Shown: positions 1 to 10,201 of the stretch, piece after piece
Numbering within the stretch: position 1 is the first letter of the stretch
How the letters are laid out: each line of letters opens with the position of its first letter
Assembly (NCBI GenBank): GCA_035610365.1
Contig: CM069436.1
Location: 89,343,912 to 89,407,911, forward strand
From: Aquatica leii
Taxonomy: Eukaryota > Arthropoda > Insecta > Coleoptera > Lampyridae
DNA length: 64,000 nt
Reading direction: 5' to 3'
The notes under the pieces: generated by a model
Told to the model about the DNA's origin: nothing
The model's database searches: none
Seen by the model: the letters and a program-made list of their open reading frames with translations, nothing else
Position numbers and translations under genes: made by a program

Positions 1-880
1 AACAAGAAAAAGATTCTGAAATAAGATTACTCCTGAACTGGAAAGAAAAGGGCCGACGACCAACCTGGGAATGAAGTGAGTACTTTGAGCAGAAACAGCA
101 AAGCATTCTGGGCACAGTGAAACTCTTTGATCGTAGAAGACGCTCTTCTTAACCGATCCCTAGAAAGTGTCGCGGGCACAGGAAACAGACTACAGTTGGT
201 AGTGCCAAAGAGCCGGGTGTCAGAAGTGTTGAAGCATCTCCACGATAGTACATCAGGAGGACACTTAAAGACACATAAAGAAGACATTGGGGAAAGTTCG
301 GGAAAGATTCTACTGGGTGAACTGCAAAGAGGACGTCATGAAATGGTAAGTGCACGGTCTGCGCATTAAGAAATGGTCCCCCGAGAAAGCGCAAAGCACC
401 AATGAAGCAATACAACAGACTAGCAATTGACATCCCAGGGCCGTTACCAAAATTTCATTCCGGAAACAAATATATCCTGGTGGCGATAGATTATTTTACG
501 AAATGGACGGAGGTTTACGCTATATCCATTCAAAAAGCAGCTACAATCGTGGACTTATTAGAGAAATAGTTTTTTGCCGGTTTGGAGTTCCGTTGGAATT
601 ATACTTCGACCAAGGCGGGAACTTTGAATCTGAGCTGTTTCCAGAGGTTTGCCGACTATTGAGAATTAAGAAAACTAGGACGACACCTTTCCATCCCTAA
701 TCTGATGGTAAAGCAGATGAATCGAACAATTGGAAAATACTTAGACAAAGTAATGACTGAACACCAAAGTGACTGGGATCAGTACTTGCACCTTTGCCTA
801 ATGGCATACTGATCATCCGTTCACGAAATCACAAGACAAACACCATTCTTTGCAGTAACATCTTTTAGGACGTAATAAGT
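1..880 (+). pseudogene. gypsy copy A: integrase relic
   Basis: Remnant of the 3' part of a Ty3/gypsy pol gene, entering from outside the window. Broken frames match copy B downstream: the region before the integrase (1-230), the HHCC zinc module (about 220-360, frameshifted) and the catalytic core, with KYILVAIDYFTKWTE at about 465-510 and an FDQGGNFES block near 607-636. Several stops and shifts make it nonfunctional. It ends abruptly around 880, where the next LTR starts, so the C-terminal GPY/F module, the macrodomain region and the polypurine tract present in copy B are all missing here. Identity is secure from the near-parallel reading with 4550-5290. Confidence 0.85.
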
Positions 881-1323
881 TGAAACGTTCAAGAAGTTAT
901 CCGCAAACTCAAGAGCCTTCTCGAAGTTGTTATCCATCTTCTAGAACATATATCGAAAGATACGGAACACTCGAGAAGAATTTCCAAATGTGTATAAATG
1001 CCGAAGAAACAAATCGTAAGTCAGTTAGTGCCGTAATGTGAATACAGCAGTGTTAAGAAGATTATTCAAGTCTAAATAAATAAGTCGTTAGCGCGTGTGT
1101 GTACATAAATATACGGAGAATAATCTTGTACGTGATTTTAGTAAAAACAAGTTTCTGAAGCTATCCGCGAACATTATCTTATCTTAATTAGTGTAAGTGT
1201 TTTTATTGAATATTATTAGATTTCATTAGTTCGGTTAATTTAAAAGTGTACATATTTCTAGTATAAGTAAAACATATTTTAGTAGTTTAAATAAATTAGT
1301 TTTAATAATAAAAATTCGCTACA
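881..1323 (+). repeat. LTR of gypsy element (shared by copies A and B)
   Basis: 443-bp long terminal repeat, starting TGAAACGTTC and ending TTCGCTACA, so it has the TG...CA termini expected of an LTR. The same sequence recurs at 6344-6800 (more diverged, 457 bp) and 16667-17109 (443 bp). It serves as the 3' LTR of copy A and the 5' LTR of copy B. Immediately downstream is the primer binding site. No target-site duplication can be read because the left flank is another copy of the element. Confidence 0.93.
993..1025 (+). promoter_or_regulatory. LTR core promoter: TATA box and TCAGT initiator
   Basis: TATAAA at 993-998 is followed 28 bases later by TCAGT at 1021-1025, the arthropod initiator consensus. 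An AATAAA at 1075-1080 would fall in the R region as a poly(A) signal. The same TATA/TCAGT pair is found in the other two LTRs (about 6446 and 6474; 16780 and 16808), so it is a conserved feature of the family rather than chance. Confidence 0.7.
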
Positions 1324-1324
1324 G

Positions 1325-1342
1325 TGGTGTCACGGTGCGCGG
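1325..1342 (+). promoter_or_regulatory. primer binding site of copy B
   Basis: TGGTGTCACGGTGCG begins two bases after the LTR end. It starts with TGG, complementary to the CCA tail of a tRNA, as LTR retrotransposon primer sites do, and is identical at 17111-17125 in copy C. I could not assign the tRNA species from memory. Confidence 0.7.
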
Positions 1343-1559
1343 CTCGCGATTTTTTTAGTGTAAATACCATTAAGTAAACTAATTACGCTCCCGTAATAAA
1401 AACATTGATTGCGTAAATAAATAAAACTTTAGTTCGCATTTAATCTTAGCTATTCGTTTCGTTAAACCAGTTTATTAAAACTTAGTGTTATTAAATTTTG
1501 TTTTAAATTATTATTCGTGGTAAAAATTTATGCCGGTGACGTGAAATGTGAAAGTGAAA

Positions 1560-2685
1560 ATGGATTAAAAAATATTTGAAATTTTCGAATTGATAAATAA
1601 AAATATCCAAGAAAAACTGTCCGAAAATTCTCAGAAGATGGAAGAAAATTCACAGAAAATTGAAGAAAAACTGTCGGAAAATTCCAGAAAAATGGAAGAA
1701 AAACTCTCCGAACATTCTCAAAAAATGGAGGAAAGTTCTAGAAGTTTAAAAGAAGAAATACGAACGAGCATAGAAAATCAAATCAAAATTGTTCAAGAGG
1801 AAACTCAAACAGACATGTTAAATTTAAGAGAAGAAATATGCGAGGTTCTAGAAAACGGAAAACAATCTATAAATGAGAAAATAGAAGCAATAGAGGACAA
1901 ATTAGAAGACAGAATGAAACTGCTTGAAGAAAGAATGAACCAAACGAATTACCATGGTGAAGGAAGTGTCACGAGTAAAGATTTAATAATGGACTGTCGG
2001 GAAGAAACCACCCACAAGTTTAAGGTTGTACCTCCAAATTTTGATGGTAAAGTTCCATGGTCAACCTACTACAAACAGTTTGAAGCCGCAGCTACAGCTA
2101 ATCATTGGAGCAACAAGCAGAAAGCGACGTCTTTAATAGTGTCCTTACGTGGAGAAGAGCTTGGAATTTTACAAACTGTTCCTGACCACCTGCAAGAAAA
2201 TTACGAACTTTTAATTTCGCGTTTAGAAATGAGATATGGAGATGCTCATCTTCAACAAGTGTATCAAGCTCAAATTAAAAGCCGTGTTCAAAAAGCTGCC
2301 AAAAGTCTTCAAGAGTTTGAAGCTGACATCGCCAGATAACCACGGCTTGCGTATCCTACAGCACCAGATACCTTCTTGGAGCAGTTGGCTATTCAAACCT
2401 TTGTAGACGGCCTCCGAAACAGCGAAACACAGCAGATTCTCCGCATTAACACATGCCTTGGAGTTCGAGGCGGCAAAACAAGCGTCGCACCGAGGCAGCC
2501 ATAAGCTCCGTTGTGCTGCAGAAGTATCCCCGCACACAGAAGAAAGCATTGAAGACATAGTGCGACGGGTATTTCGGGAACGAGTAGCTCGAGGAAGAGA
2601 ACTGACGGGCTGGAATTGCGGGGAAATGGGCCACGTACGACGACGCTGTACTAAACCCAGAAGAAAACCAGAAGACCGTCCGTAA
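1560..2685 (+). pseudogene. gag: gag (coiled coil, capsid, zinc knuckle), copy B
   Basis: Probable original start is ATG at 1560, but codon 3 is TAA; the frame then stays open to a stop at 2337-2339. The N-terminal third is a charged coiled coil built of repeats like KMEENSQKIEEKLSENS. The capsid-like part follows (VPPNFDGKVPWSTYYKQFEA to about residue 260). After the stop the frame continues, then shifts at about 2440 with loss of a short segment still present in copy C (RLARPKTLDDALV). The end holds a zinc knuckle NCGEMGHVRRRC whose first cysteine has become glycine, so the CCHC box is broken. Copy C at 17354-18541 aligns throughout. Confidence 0.88.
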
Positions 2686-2705
2686 AACTAGAACTGGTCG
2701 ACCGA

Positions 2706-3059
2706 ATGGCGCGAAAGTCGTCCTCAACGAGCCATGCTCCGGAGATTACCATTCATATGGCATCGCCTAGGGAGAAATTGCATAGCATTTATCTCAATGG
2801 CAAGATTAATGGAGAAAGCGTCCAGTTACTGGTTGACACGGGAGCGACGAAAACCATAATTGGTTCTGACATCTTATTGGAAAATGAGAAGACATCACCA
2901 GTAACAGTACGACTTCGAACGGCGACGGGCGAAGAAATATCTACTCACGGACATGTCAAAGTAACCATTGGTTTGGAAAATGGAGTACTCGACCATCAAG
3001 TACTAGTAGCCGACATCACGGAAGAAGTTATCCTGGGAATGGACGTGATAAAGAAGTAA
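2706..3059 (+). pseudogene. aspartic protease, copy B
   Basis: Retropepsin domain of the pol region, which would cleave the Gag-Pol polyprotein. The catalytic motif LLVDTGATKTIIG is at about 2826-2864, followed by the flap region and the conserved VILGMDVIKK near the end. The frame ends at TAA 3057-3059 where copy C reads a tyrosine, so this is a point nonsense change. The protease frame differs from the gag frame in both copies, which could mean ribosomal frameshifting in the living element, but nearby indels prevent a firm conclusion. Confidence 0.88.
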
Positions 3060-4330
3060 GGGTTCCATTTGGATATGAAGAACGATGTCCTGAAGATCGA
3101 CAATGAAGAAATTTCTTTTTATTCGTCAGAGAAGGCAGCCGTGCGAGTCTTATTGAGTGAAGACGTGAATCTGCCTGCAAGGACGGAAAGTGTGGTGATG
3201 GCACGCTTGGATGGAAATCTCCAGGAAGGCTACATACGCGCGATTGAACCAAAAGAGGGCGGCTTAGTTGAAAAGGGACTACTTGTTGGCAGAACTTTAG
3301 TACGAGTAAAGAACCACCATGCCAGTAAGGATCTTAAACATCAACTCAGATCCTGTAACGTTGAAAAAGAAGACCGTGGTAGGCCAATGCACGCGAATAT
3401 CACAAATTGTGAGGTGCGTGAAGTCGAAAGAAGAACCCAAGGATGGTGAAAAAACAGCGTTTACGATCGGAACTGGTTTGTGGTAGTTCACTGTAATACC
3501 CTTCGGCCTGTGTAACGCTTCTGCAACGTTCGAGCGTTTGATGGAGACCATCTTGCGCGAATTGTCTTAGAACACGTGCTTGGTTTACCTAGACGACGTG
3601 ATCGTGGTTGTAAGGTCGTTTGAAGAACACTTGAACAACTTGAAGAAAGTGTTCTAGCGGTTACGTGAGGCTAACCTCAAACTAAGCCCAAAGAAGTGCC
3701 ACGTATTTAAGAAGGAAGTGTAATATTTTGGCCAAGTTGTATCTAGAGATGGAGTAAGGGCTGACCCAGACAAAATGCGAGCAGTGCAAGCATGGCCAAG
3801 ACCAATCGACAAACATCAGGTCCGAAGTTTCCTTGGGTTGTGCACTTATTATAGAAGATTTGTTCCCGGATTTGCCAATATTGCTAAACCATTGACAAAA
3901 TTAACCGAAGAAAAAGCAGAATTTAGATGGAATGAAGACTGCGAAAATTCTTTCCATCAACTAAAACAAGCCCTAGTCACTTCGCCGGTTTTGAGTTATC
4001 CAAGAGGCGCGGTCCTTTCGCAGGTTCAAGATGGACAAGAAAAAGTTATCGCGTATTTTAGCAAGGTTTTATTTTATTATTGCGTGACTAGGAGAGAGCT
4101 GTTAGCAGTCGTTAAGTCAATCGAACATTTTTACAAGTATTTGTATGGACGAAAATTTTTACTGAGAACAGACCACGCCGCTTTAAAATGGTTACTGCAG
4201 TTCTGTAACCCGGAAGGACAAGTGGCAATATGGATCGAGAGACTGCAAGAGTATGACTATGACACAGAACACAGTGCCGGAAGCAGTCATCGGAACGCTG
4301 ACGTCTTGTCAAGAAGACCATGTCCAACGG
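3060..4330 (+). pseudogene. reverse transcriptase and RNase H, copy B (partly deleted)
   Basis: After the protease-RT linker (3069-3449, frameshifted near 3320) the fingers and first palm half of RT are missing. Reading resumes at about 3447 with the segment around FGLCNASATFERLMETIL, then the catalytic YLDD at 3586-3597 and the thumb/connection block (RSFLGLCTYYRRFVPGFANI). At least four in-frame stops lie between 3480 and 3725. RNase H follows (YFSKVL, RRELLAVV, TDHAALKWLL, DVLSRRPC), but the usual TDAS block with the first catalytic aspartate is deleted just before AVLSQVQDGQEK at about 4008. It is clearly nonfunctional. Confidence 0.9.
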
Positions 4331-5690
4331 TCTGCAGCCATTGTTCGCGACTGGAAGAAAAAGTTGAATGCCTCTGGAGAACTGCTATGGTTGATGATGA
4401 GTGGGAACCTAAGCAGCTACGTCGCGAACAAGAAAACGATCCTAAAATAAGACTACTCCTAGACTGGAAAGAAAGCGGCCGACGACAAACCTGGGAAAAA
4501 GTGAGTGCTTTGGGCAGAAACATCAAAGCGTACTGGGCGCAATGGGACTCCTTGATAGTAGAAGACGGTCTTCTTAAGCGATCCCTAGAAAGTGTTGAGG
4601 GCACGGAAAACAGACTACAGTTGGTAGTGCTAAAGAGCCGGGTGGCAAGAAGTGTTGAAGCATCTCCACGATGGGACATCAAGAGTACACTTTGGCATTA
4701 AGAAGACATTTGGTAAAGTACGAGAACGATACTACTGGATGAACTGCAAAGAGGACGTCATGAAATGGTGTCGTAATTGTACGGTTTCCGCATCAGGAAA
4801 TGGTCCAGCGAGAAAGCGTAAAGCGCCCATGAAGCAATACAACGTAGGAAGCCCTTTGGAAAGAGTAGCGATTGACATCGCAGGGCCGTTCCCAGAATCC
4901 GATTTGGAAAATAAATACATCCTGGTGGCGATGGATTATTTCACGAAATGGACGGAGGCTTAGGCCATACCCAATCAAGAAGCAGCTACAGTCGCAGACG
5001 TATTAGTAAAAGAATTTTTCTGCCGGTTTGGAGTTCCGTTGGAATTACACTCCGATCAAGGCCGCAATTTTGAGTCTGGGCTGTTTCAAGAAGTTTGTCG
5101 ACTGTTGGGAATTAAGAAAACTAGGACAACGCCTTTCCATCCTCAATCTGATGGCATTTTTGAACGGATGAATCGAACAATGGGCAAGTACTTAGCCAAG
5201 GTAGTGTCCGAACACCAAAGAGACTGGGATCAGTACTTGCACCTTTTCCTAACGGTATACCGATCATCCGTTTACGGTTTACGGTCGTGAAATACGATTG
5301 ACATGCGACCTTCAATTTGGACGAAGACCGGAAGAAGAAGAAGTTGCTGGAGAAGGTTACGTCAGCAAGCTGACCAAGACGCTAGACAAAATACATGAAG
5401 AGGTCTGTAAAAACACACAAATTGCCAGCAATAGGATGAAGAATAGATATGACGTCAAGGCATAAAATGGTGGGTTTCAACCTGGCGATATGGTCTGGTT
5501 GTATAATCCTCAAAAGAAACGTGGTTTGTCGCCGAAGCTGCAAAGGCAATAGGAGGGCCCCTATGAAGTCATGCAGCGTATTAATGACGTCATATATCGC
5601 ATCCGAAAACCGCCCAGAAGCAAGCCAAAAGTGGTCTAGCCCCGTTTGCTGGCGATAACCGCAATACGCAATTCCACGTCCGAACCAGAG
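4331..5690 (+). pseudogene. integrase with GPY/F module, copy B
   Basis: DDE integrase of the retrotransposon. Visible in order: the HHCC zinc module, ending in WCRNC (about 4640-4785, crossing a frameshift); the catalytic core with its first Asp in AIDIAGPF (about 4870), the second in HSDQGRNFES (about 5050) and the Glu in GIFERMNRTMG (about 5160); then a small deletion near 5280; and the C-terminal GPY/F module (GGFQPGDMVWLYNPQKKRG, EGPYEV) at about 5470-5570. Stops occur at 4962 and within the C-terminal module. The three catalytic residues are all still readable, but the frame is broken. Confidence 0.9.
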
Positions 5691-5725
5691 TAATAAGTAG
5701 CAGAACCAGGAATCCAATCGAAGAA

Positions 5726-6346
5726 ATGGAGTTCGAGAAGTTTGTGAACTTATACGGAGGTTCTGGAAATGGTAGGTTCGGAGTTACCACCGAAGAACAA
5801 CAAGACCTGTTCCAGACACAAAAAGATTGCGTGAGCGAAGATCTTGACATGTTCAGAGGGGTTGCAGTCGTGTTTAAAAAGAAGTTTGGGCAGCTAGATG
5901 AATTACGAAGACAGCAACCGGCAGTCGGAAAAGTTTTAGGACTACGTGATGACGGACGCTTCGTTTTCTATCTGGTCACCAAGAAATACTCACGTGTCTA
6001 GCCGTTATACAAAGATCTGTGGCAAACATTATGGAGTCTCAAGAGAGAAATTGAATTCCATCATGTTAAGAAATTGGCAGTACCCAAGCTTGGTTGTGAC
6101 TTAGATCAACTGAATTGGAGGACAGTTCGAAACATGTTGGAGGTCGTCTTCCGAAGAACAGGCGTTCAAGTGTTGGTCTGTAGTTACCAACCAAGAAGAA
6201 TATCAGGCCAAGAAAAGTCCATTGACTGTTACTTTTATGGTCAAGGGAGTTGCCGATATGGAAACAGCTGCCGCTATCGTCACGATCTTTTTTACCGGTG
6301 TCGTCTCTTGTTCTGGGACAGAACAGTCCTAAGAAGGGGGCAGTGA
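5726..6346 (+). pseudogene. macrodomain (TARG1/OARD1-like) plus CCCH zinc finger, encoded in the gypsy element
   Basis: A single reading frame from ATG 5726 to TGA 6344-6346, interrupted only by TAG at 5999-6001. Residues about 28-150 read as a macrodomain of the TARG1/OARD1 class: DLF, CVSEDLDMFRGVAVVFKKKF, the VGKVLGL strand, FYLVTKK, and the P-x-[IL]-GC-x-LD-x-L-x-W block (VPKLGCDLDQLNW). These proteins bind ADP-ribose and remove it from acidic residues; the lysine of VTKK and the aspartate of LD occupy the positions of the catalytic pair. Residues about 170-190 form a CX7CX5CX3H zinc finger, a type that usually binds RNA. It sits where an env gene would lie, but has no signal peptide or membrane segment. 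The family call rests on motif reading; capture from a host gene is inference. Confidence 0.82.
6331..6343 (+). promoter_or_regulatory. polypurine tract of copy B
   Basis: AAGAAGGGGGCAG lies directly before the TG of the 3' LTR, the position and composition of the plus-strand primer of LTR elements. It is also coding sequence for the last residues of the macrodomain/CCCH frame. Confidence 0.75.
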
Positions 6347-6800
6347 AATGTTCGAGAAGTTATTCGCAACTTCGAGAGTCTTCGCGAGGTTTTCTAGAAC
6401 GTTCGCCGAAGGATGCAGAACATACGGGAACGTTTTGTCACAATGTATAAATACCGAGGAAACAAATCGTAGGTCAGTTATTTCCGTAATGCGAATACAG
6501 CAGTGTTAAGAAGATTGTTCAAAGCTAAATAAATAAGTCGTTAACGCGTGTGAGATAATCCTACGGTGAATAATCTGGTACGTGAATTTAACGTAAACAA
6601 GTATTAAATAAGTGTGTGACTTTATCTTATCTTCGTGTCAGTAATAGCGCTATATATAAATTATACTGCAAGTGTTTTTATTAATTATTATTAGATTTAA
6701 TTAGTTCGGTTAATTTAAAAGTGTACATATTTCTAGTATAAGTAAAAAAAATATTTTTAGTAGTTTAAATAAATTAGTTTTAATAATAAAATTCGCTACA
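6344..6800 (+). repeat. 3' LTR of gypsy copy B
   Basis: 457 bp, TGAAATGTTC to TTCGCTACA. It aligns along its length with 881-1323 and 16667-17109 but has lost and gained short blocks (for example around 6395-6430 and 6610-6650). It contains TATAA at about 6446 and TCAGT at 6474-6478. The first three bases double as the stop codon of the preceding frame. Confidence 0.92.
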
Positions 6801-8804
6801 GTATTAATTAATAGTTCAAGTTGGGAAGTGTAGGTGCATACTTTATATTGTTACTTTGGGTTTGTAATTAAAATTTTACAAATACCTTTGAGTTTTAGAA
6901 GAACCTGTCGACATCATTTATGCGCTATAAAAAATAAAGTTGCTTTCGAAGTTAAATCAACAACTTGCCAACAATTTGTTGTGACGTATAACCGAATTGA
7001 TATGTTTATAATGCTTTGAGGAGGATTTAAAAAACTATTTTTACAGCGACACGTATTATGCGTTTTTTAATCAGTTGAGTAATCTATGGTGTAAGATTAG
7101 AGTTTCTACAACATGTTTTAGTCATTCGCTTTCCTCGTTTTTTGAATTTTAAATTTAATTTATCTGATATAAGGGCGATGGATTAGTTTGATAAATGACA
7201 CTATTCATTATGTTTCCGCATTTTAAAATAGTCTAAATCCATTATTTAATACTAATAAAAGATCGCCAAGCTACTGTGTTATTGGCAAATAAATTTATTT
7301 AGTTTCTTAATTACGAGAACTGAATTCATTTTTTGAAACTATCTTTATACGAGGTGAGCTGTTTTTCATTAACTTCATATGATTTAAGAATCAATTAACT
7401 AAAAGGAACCACCTAAACCTTACACTAAATTAAGGGCAAAAACCCAAAAGAAATAAAAAACGGTAGTTTAGGGGTGTTCAGTAGGGTTGAACCAGCCACT
7501 CCCTTAAAATACACCGATCGATTATGTACACCACCTTATACGGGAGTGGTTAAGTGTAAAATAAATTCAACAACACATACCCTTAGACTGCGTAGTAATA
7601 ATAATGATAATGAAGAGAACACGAAGAATTATAATTATGATCTGTATTTAAGTGGTTCAACCTGTACGTGTAATTTATGCAACAAAGATAACCACTTGCT
7701 TGATTGGAAAATCAATGAAAATAACGCGTACGACCACTTGTAGTTTTTTATGGCTAATTACTGAAAGACCAAAAGGAATAAAACGCGAAAAACAGGAATC
7801 GTTTCGATGCTAAATATAGTCATGTCGTATGGGCGATTTTTTTAAAACGAATACTGAAATCAGTACTTGTATTAAAAGTGACATTGATAAATGCGTTCAA
7901 AGTTATTTGTTGATATGTATATTCGTTATTATTAACATTGTAGTGGATATTGTCGAAGAAGAAAAAAAACGTACAGGTTTCGCGTACAAGATTGCATTCT
8001 TTCGCACAACCGTTTAATCTCGATAACTCGAAAGGAAAAAAAACGGGCACGATGAATCATTTAATTATAAATATATCTGTAATTATTTTTACGCACGCTC
8101 TATAATTACTTTAACTCTGTTTGTGAGTCTGCTATTGTAACGCAATGAAAGTTGTAAGTGCGGATTTTAATGTTTTATTTATTGCAAGAATTTTACTGCT
8201 CGTAAAAAGAAAGATAAACATGCGTTATGTTTATTTTTAGGTATGTTTTATGTGACACGGTAAAAAAGTGTGAAAGGCAGACAGACAGATATACGATGGT
8301 GGTGTGTCTATTGCACTCGAATTATTAAAAATATTTGTGGTTTGAATACTTTATTATTTGCACATCTGAAGATCAGTAATTTCGTCTGTTGACACATGTG
8401 TGTCTGTTTTGTTTTACTTTTAATTAAAAAGTTTCAAGAAACGACTCGTATACGCCATAGGACGTTGCAAAATTATTCTTATCAAAGAGCTATTCAATTA
8501 TTGCATTATACATCTAAGAAATATTAGTTTCTATGTATTTCCAGATGTCATTATTTGATCAAATGATACTACAATTAACATAACTTTACAAAAGTAACAC
8601 CCCACCCCGGTTGCATAAAGCATTGTTGACTTTGATGATGTAGTTAGCTATACGTGTCATGTCGTTAAGTGTCGTCATTGGTATAAAATCAATTGTTTTG
8701 CTGACATTGTCAAATCAATAACTACGATTAGTTTAGTGAGATAACAACAACAACGCCGTTGTTAACCATCAGTTTGCCGATTGCTTTTTTGAGACACTTT
8801 TAAT
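6801..8804. other. no gene recognised
   Basis: AT-rich sequence with only short open frames. The longest (about 7474-7743, starting at GTG) has no recognisable domain. No terminal repeats or RNA genes were seen. Confidence 0.5.
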
Positions 8805-8856
8805 CGGATGTGGGCTGTGAGCATGGGCGCCGACTTGTGTAAAACTTTGTGGGTTC
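8805..8856 (+). repeat. left arm of a diverged inverted repeat enclosing the satellite array
   Basis: The segment from CGGATG through GGGCGCCGACTT to GGGTTC matches, in reverse complement and with substitutions, 15968-16019 (GGGTTC...ACTCGGCGCC...CATCCG). Together they bracket about 7.1 kb containing the whole satellite array. They may be subterminal parts of one old DNA transposon, perhaps hAT-like, but no target-site duplication was identified. Confidence 0.5.
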
Positions 8857-9972
8857 CTAGAACTTTCTGTTACGGCAGAAATGAAAAGTAAAAGTTTTTA
8901 TTTCAAAAATCAGTCACTTTGAAAACTAATCATTTAAAAATTTTACCCTTATAAGAATAAATAATATTAGGTCGTAGAATCGTATCGTAATATCGTAATC
9001 TATCGTATGATAATATTTCTTTCAGTAACTTATCATCTATGCTAAAACTCATCGTTTCATCAAAATGAGTAAACACTTTTTTCCAAGTTATAATATATCT
9101 AAAAACATTGCTTTGCAAAGCAATAGTTTTTCTTGTCGATGTCGTCTGCGTAAAATTTCAGGTAGTGGAGTCGTCTTCTTGATAATGTTTTTCAACCGAT
9201 CTGCCATTTGCAAATTTCTTTTTGCGGAGGAAGTAGTTCTAGAAGTTACGCAAAACACAACACTATAATTTTAAACAACTGTTGTTTATTGTGGTCTATA
9301 ACATAGTCAAACATATAGCCTTTTAAGGCAGCATCTAACCCCCGCAAAACACGTCGATGACGAGAAAGCTTCGGTGGGTTTAGTTTGAAAACAGCAATAG
9401 TTACAATTAGTATATTAATATGATAAACAAAACTGAAAGAATTACAAATGGGACAGAAAACCATTTGTTTTTGCCTCAACCTTATCTTTTTCAGATTTTA
9501 CCAGTTTTGATATAAAACCTACAACATTCAAATAGCTTATCAAAATAGAGCTCATACAAACATAACTGATTGTCCATCTATTTGAACAAGAAGGACAAAT
9601 ATTTTCACTTTTGTTTTTCTCTTCATTTTGAAATCAAGAAAATATCTGTAATCGTTTTGCTTAACAGTCATTATTTCTCGAGCGTTTTGACATGTTGGTT
9701 GAAGTTAAACGTTATCCTGAAGAACTAAATTGCACAAAATGGCTCTAAGTAGCAACGCAGAAAATTGGATTTGCATACCAGTTCCTATACTAGACGTATT
9801 TGTAGCTTCATCACAGCACTGACTGACAAAAAAAACATATCCAGTAGATGAAGCACGCCAACAAAAATTTTCAGCAATGTAAGCGACTTCTTTAAATATG
9901 ACCTATGCGACGTAGTTCTTAGATGCTTGAATTTATGCAATATAATTGAAAAGTTATAGGTTATAGTTTCTA
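8857..9972. other. no gene recognised; possible transposon interior
   Basis: Between the inverted-repeat arm and the satellite. Short minus-strand frames exist (9246-9479; 8930-9118; and one around 9780-9860), but none shows a motif I can name. If the flanking inverted repeat marks a transposon, this would be its decayed coding part. Confidence 0.35.
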
Positions 9973-10201
9973 ATAAATCCGAGGCTAAACGCCATTTCGT
10001 AGGAACGGAGCTACTTACGAGTTAATCCACATGTAGGAAACTATGAAGTTGTTAGTTAGATAGTAAATATCACAACCGCGAATTTCAAAAAATGTATGTG
10101 AATTATACGCGGCATAATATTTCTAACTGTACTTCGCTAATGTAAAAATTTGTTTATATAATTGCAGAAACCATCTTAGAGACCAGTGGACAGCTGTTTC
10201 G
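9973..10201 (-). repeat. inverted partial satellite monomer
   Basis: Reverse complement of about 229 bp of the monomer used in the adjacent array (from the GACGAAACAGCTGTCC part through CGTTCCTACGAAATGGCG). It joins the first direct monomer at about 10201, giving a head-to-head junction at the left edge of the array. Confidence 0.9.

Larger units (their letters stand above)
881..6800 (+). mobile_element. Ty3/gypsy-type LTR retrotransposon, copy B
   Basis: 5.9-kb element bounded by LTRs 881-1323 and 6344-6800, in the order LTR, primer site, gag, protease, RT, RNase H, integrase with GPY/F module, extra macrodomain/CCCH frame, polypurine tract, LTR. The order protease-RT-RNase H-integrase identifies Ty3/gypsy rather than copia. 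The first half of RT is missing, and many in-frame stops and frameshifts make it immobile. The LTRs differ visibly from each other, so the insertion is old or the shared left LTR comes from a recombination with copy A. Confidence 0.92.

Noticed and set aside
5726..6346. env-like gene by position between integrase and 3' LTR
   Set aside because: No signal peptide, furin site or transmembrane segment; the residues fit a macrodomain and a CCCH finger instead.
7474..7743. 89-codon open frame with a few cysteines
   Set aside because: Starts at GTG, no recognisable domain, isolated in AT-rich sequence.
9246..9479. 77-codon minus-strand open frame as a hAT transposase piece
   Set aside because: No hAT motif could be identified; only its position between the inverted arms suggests a transposon.
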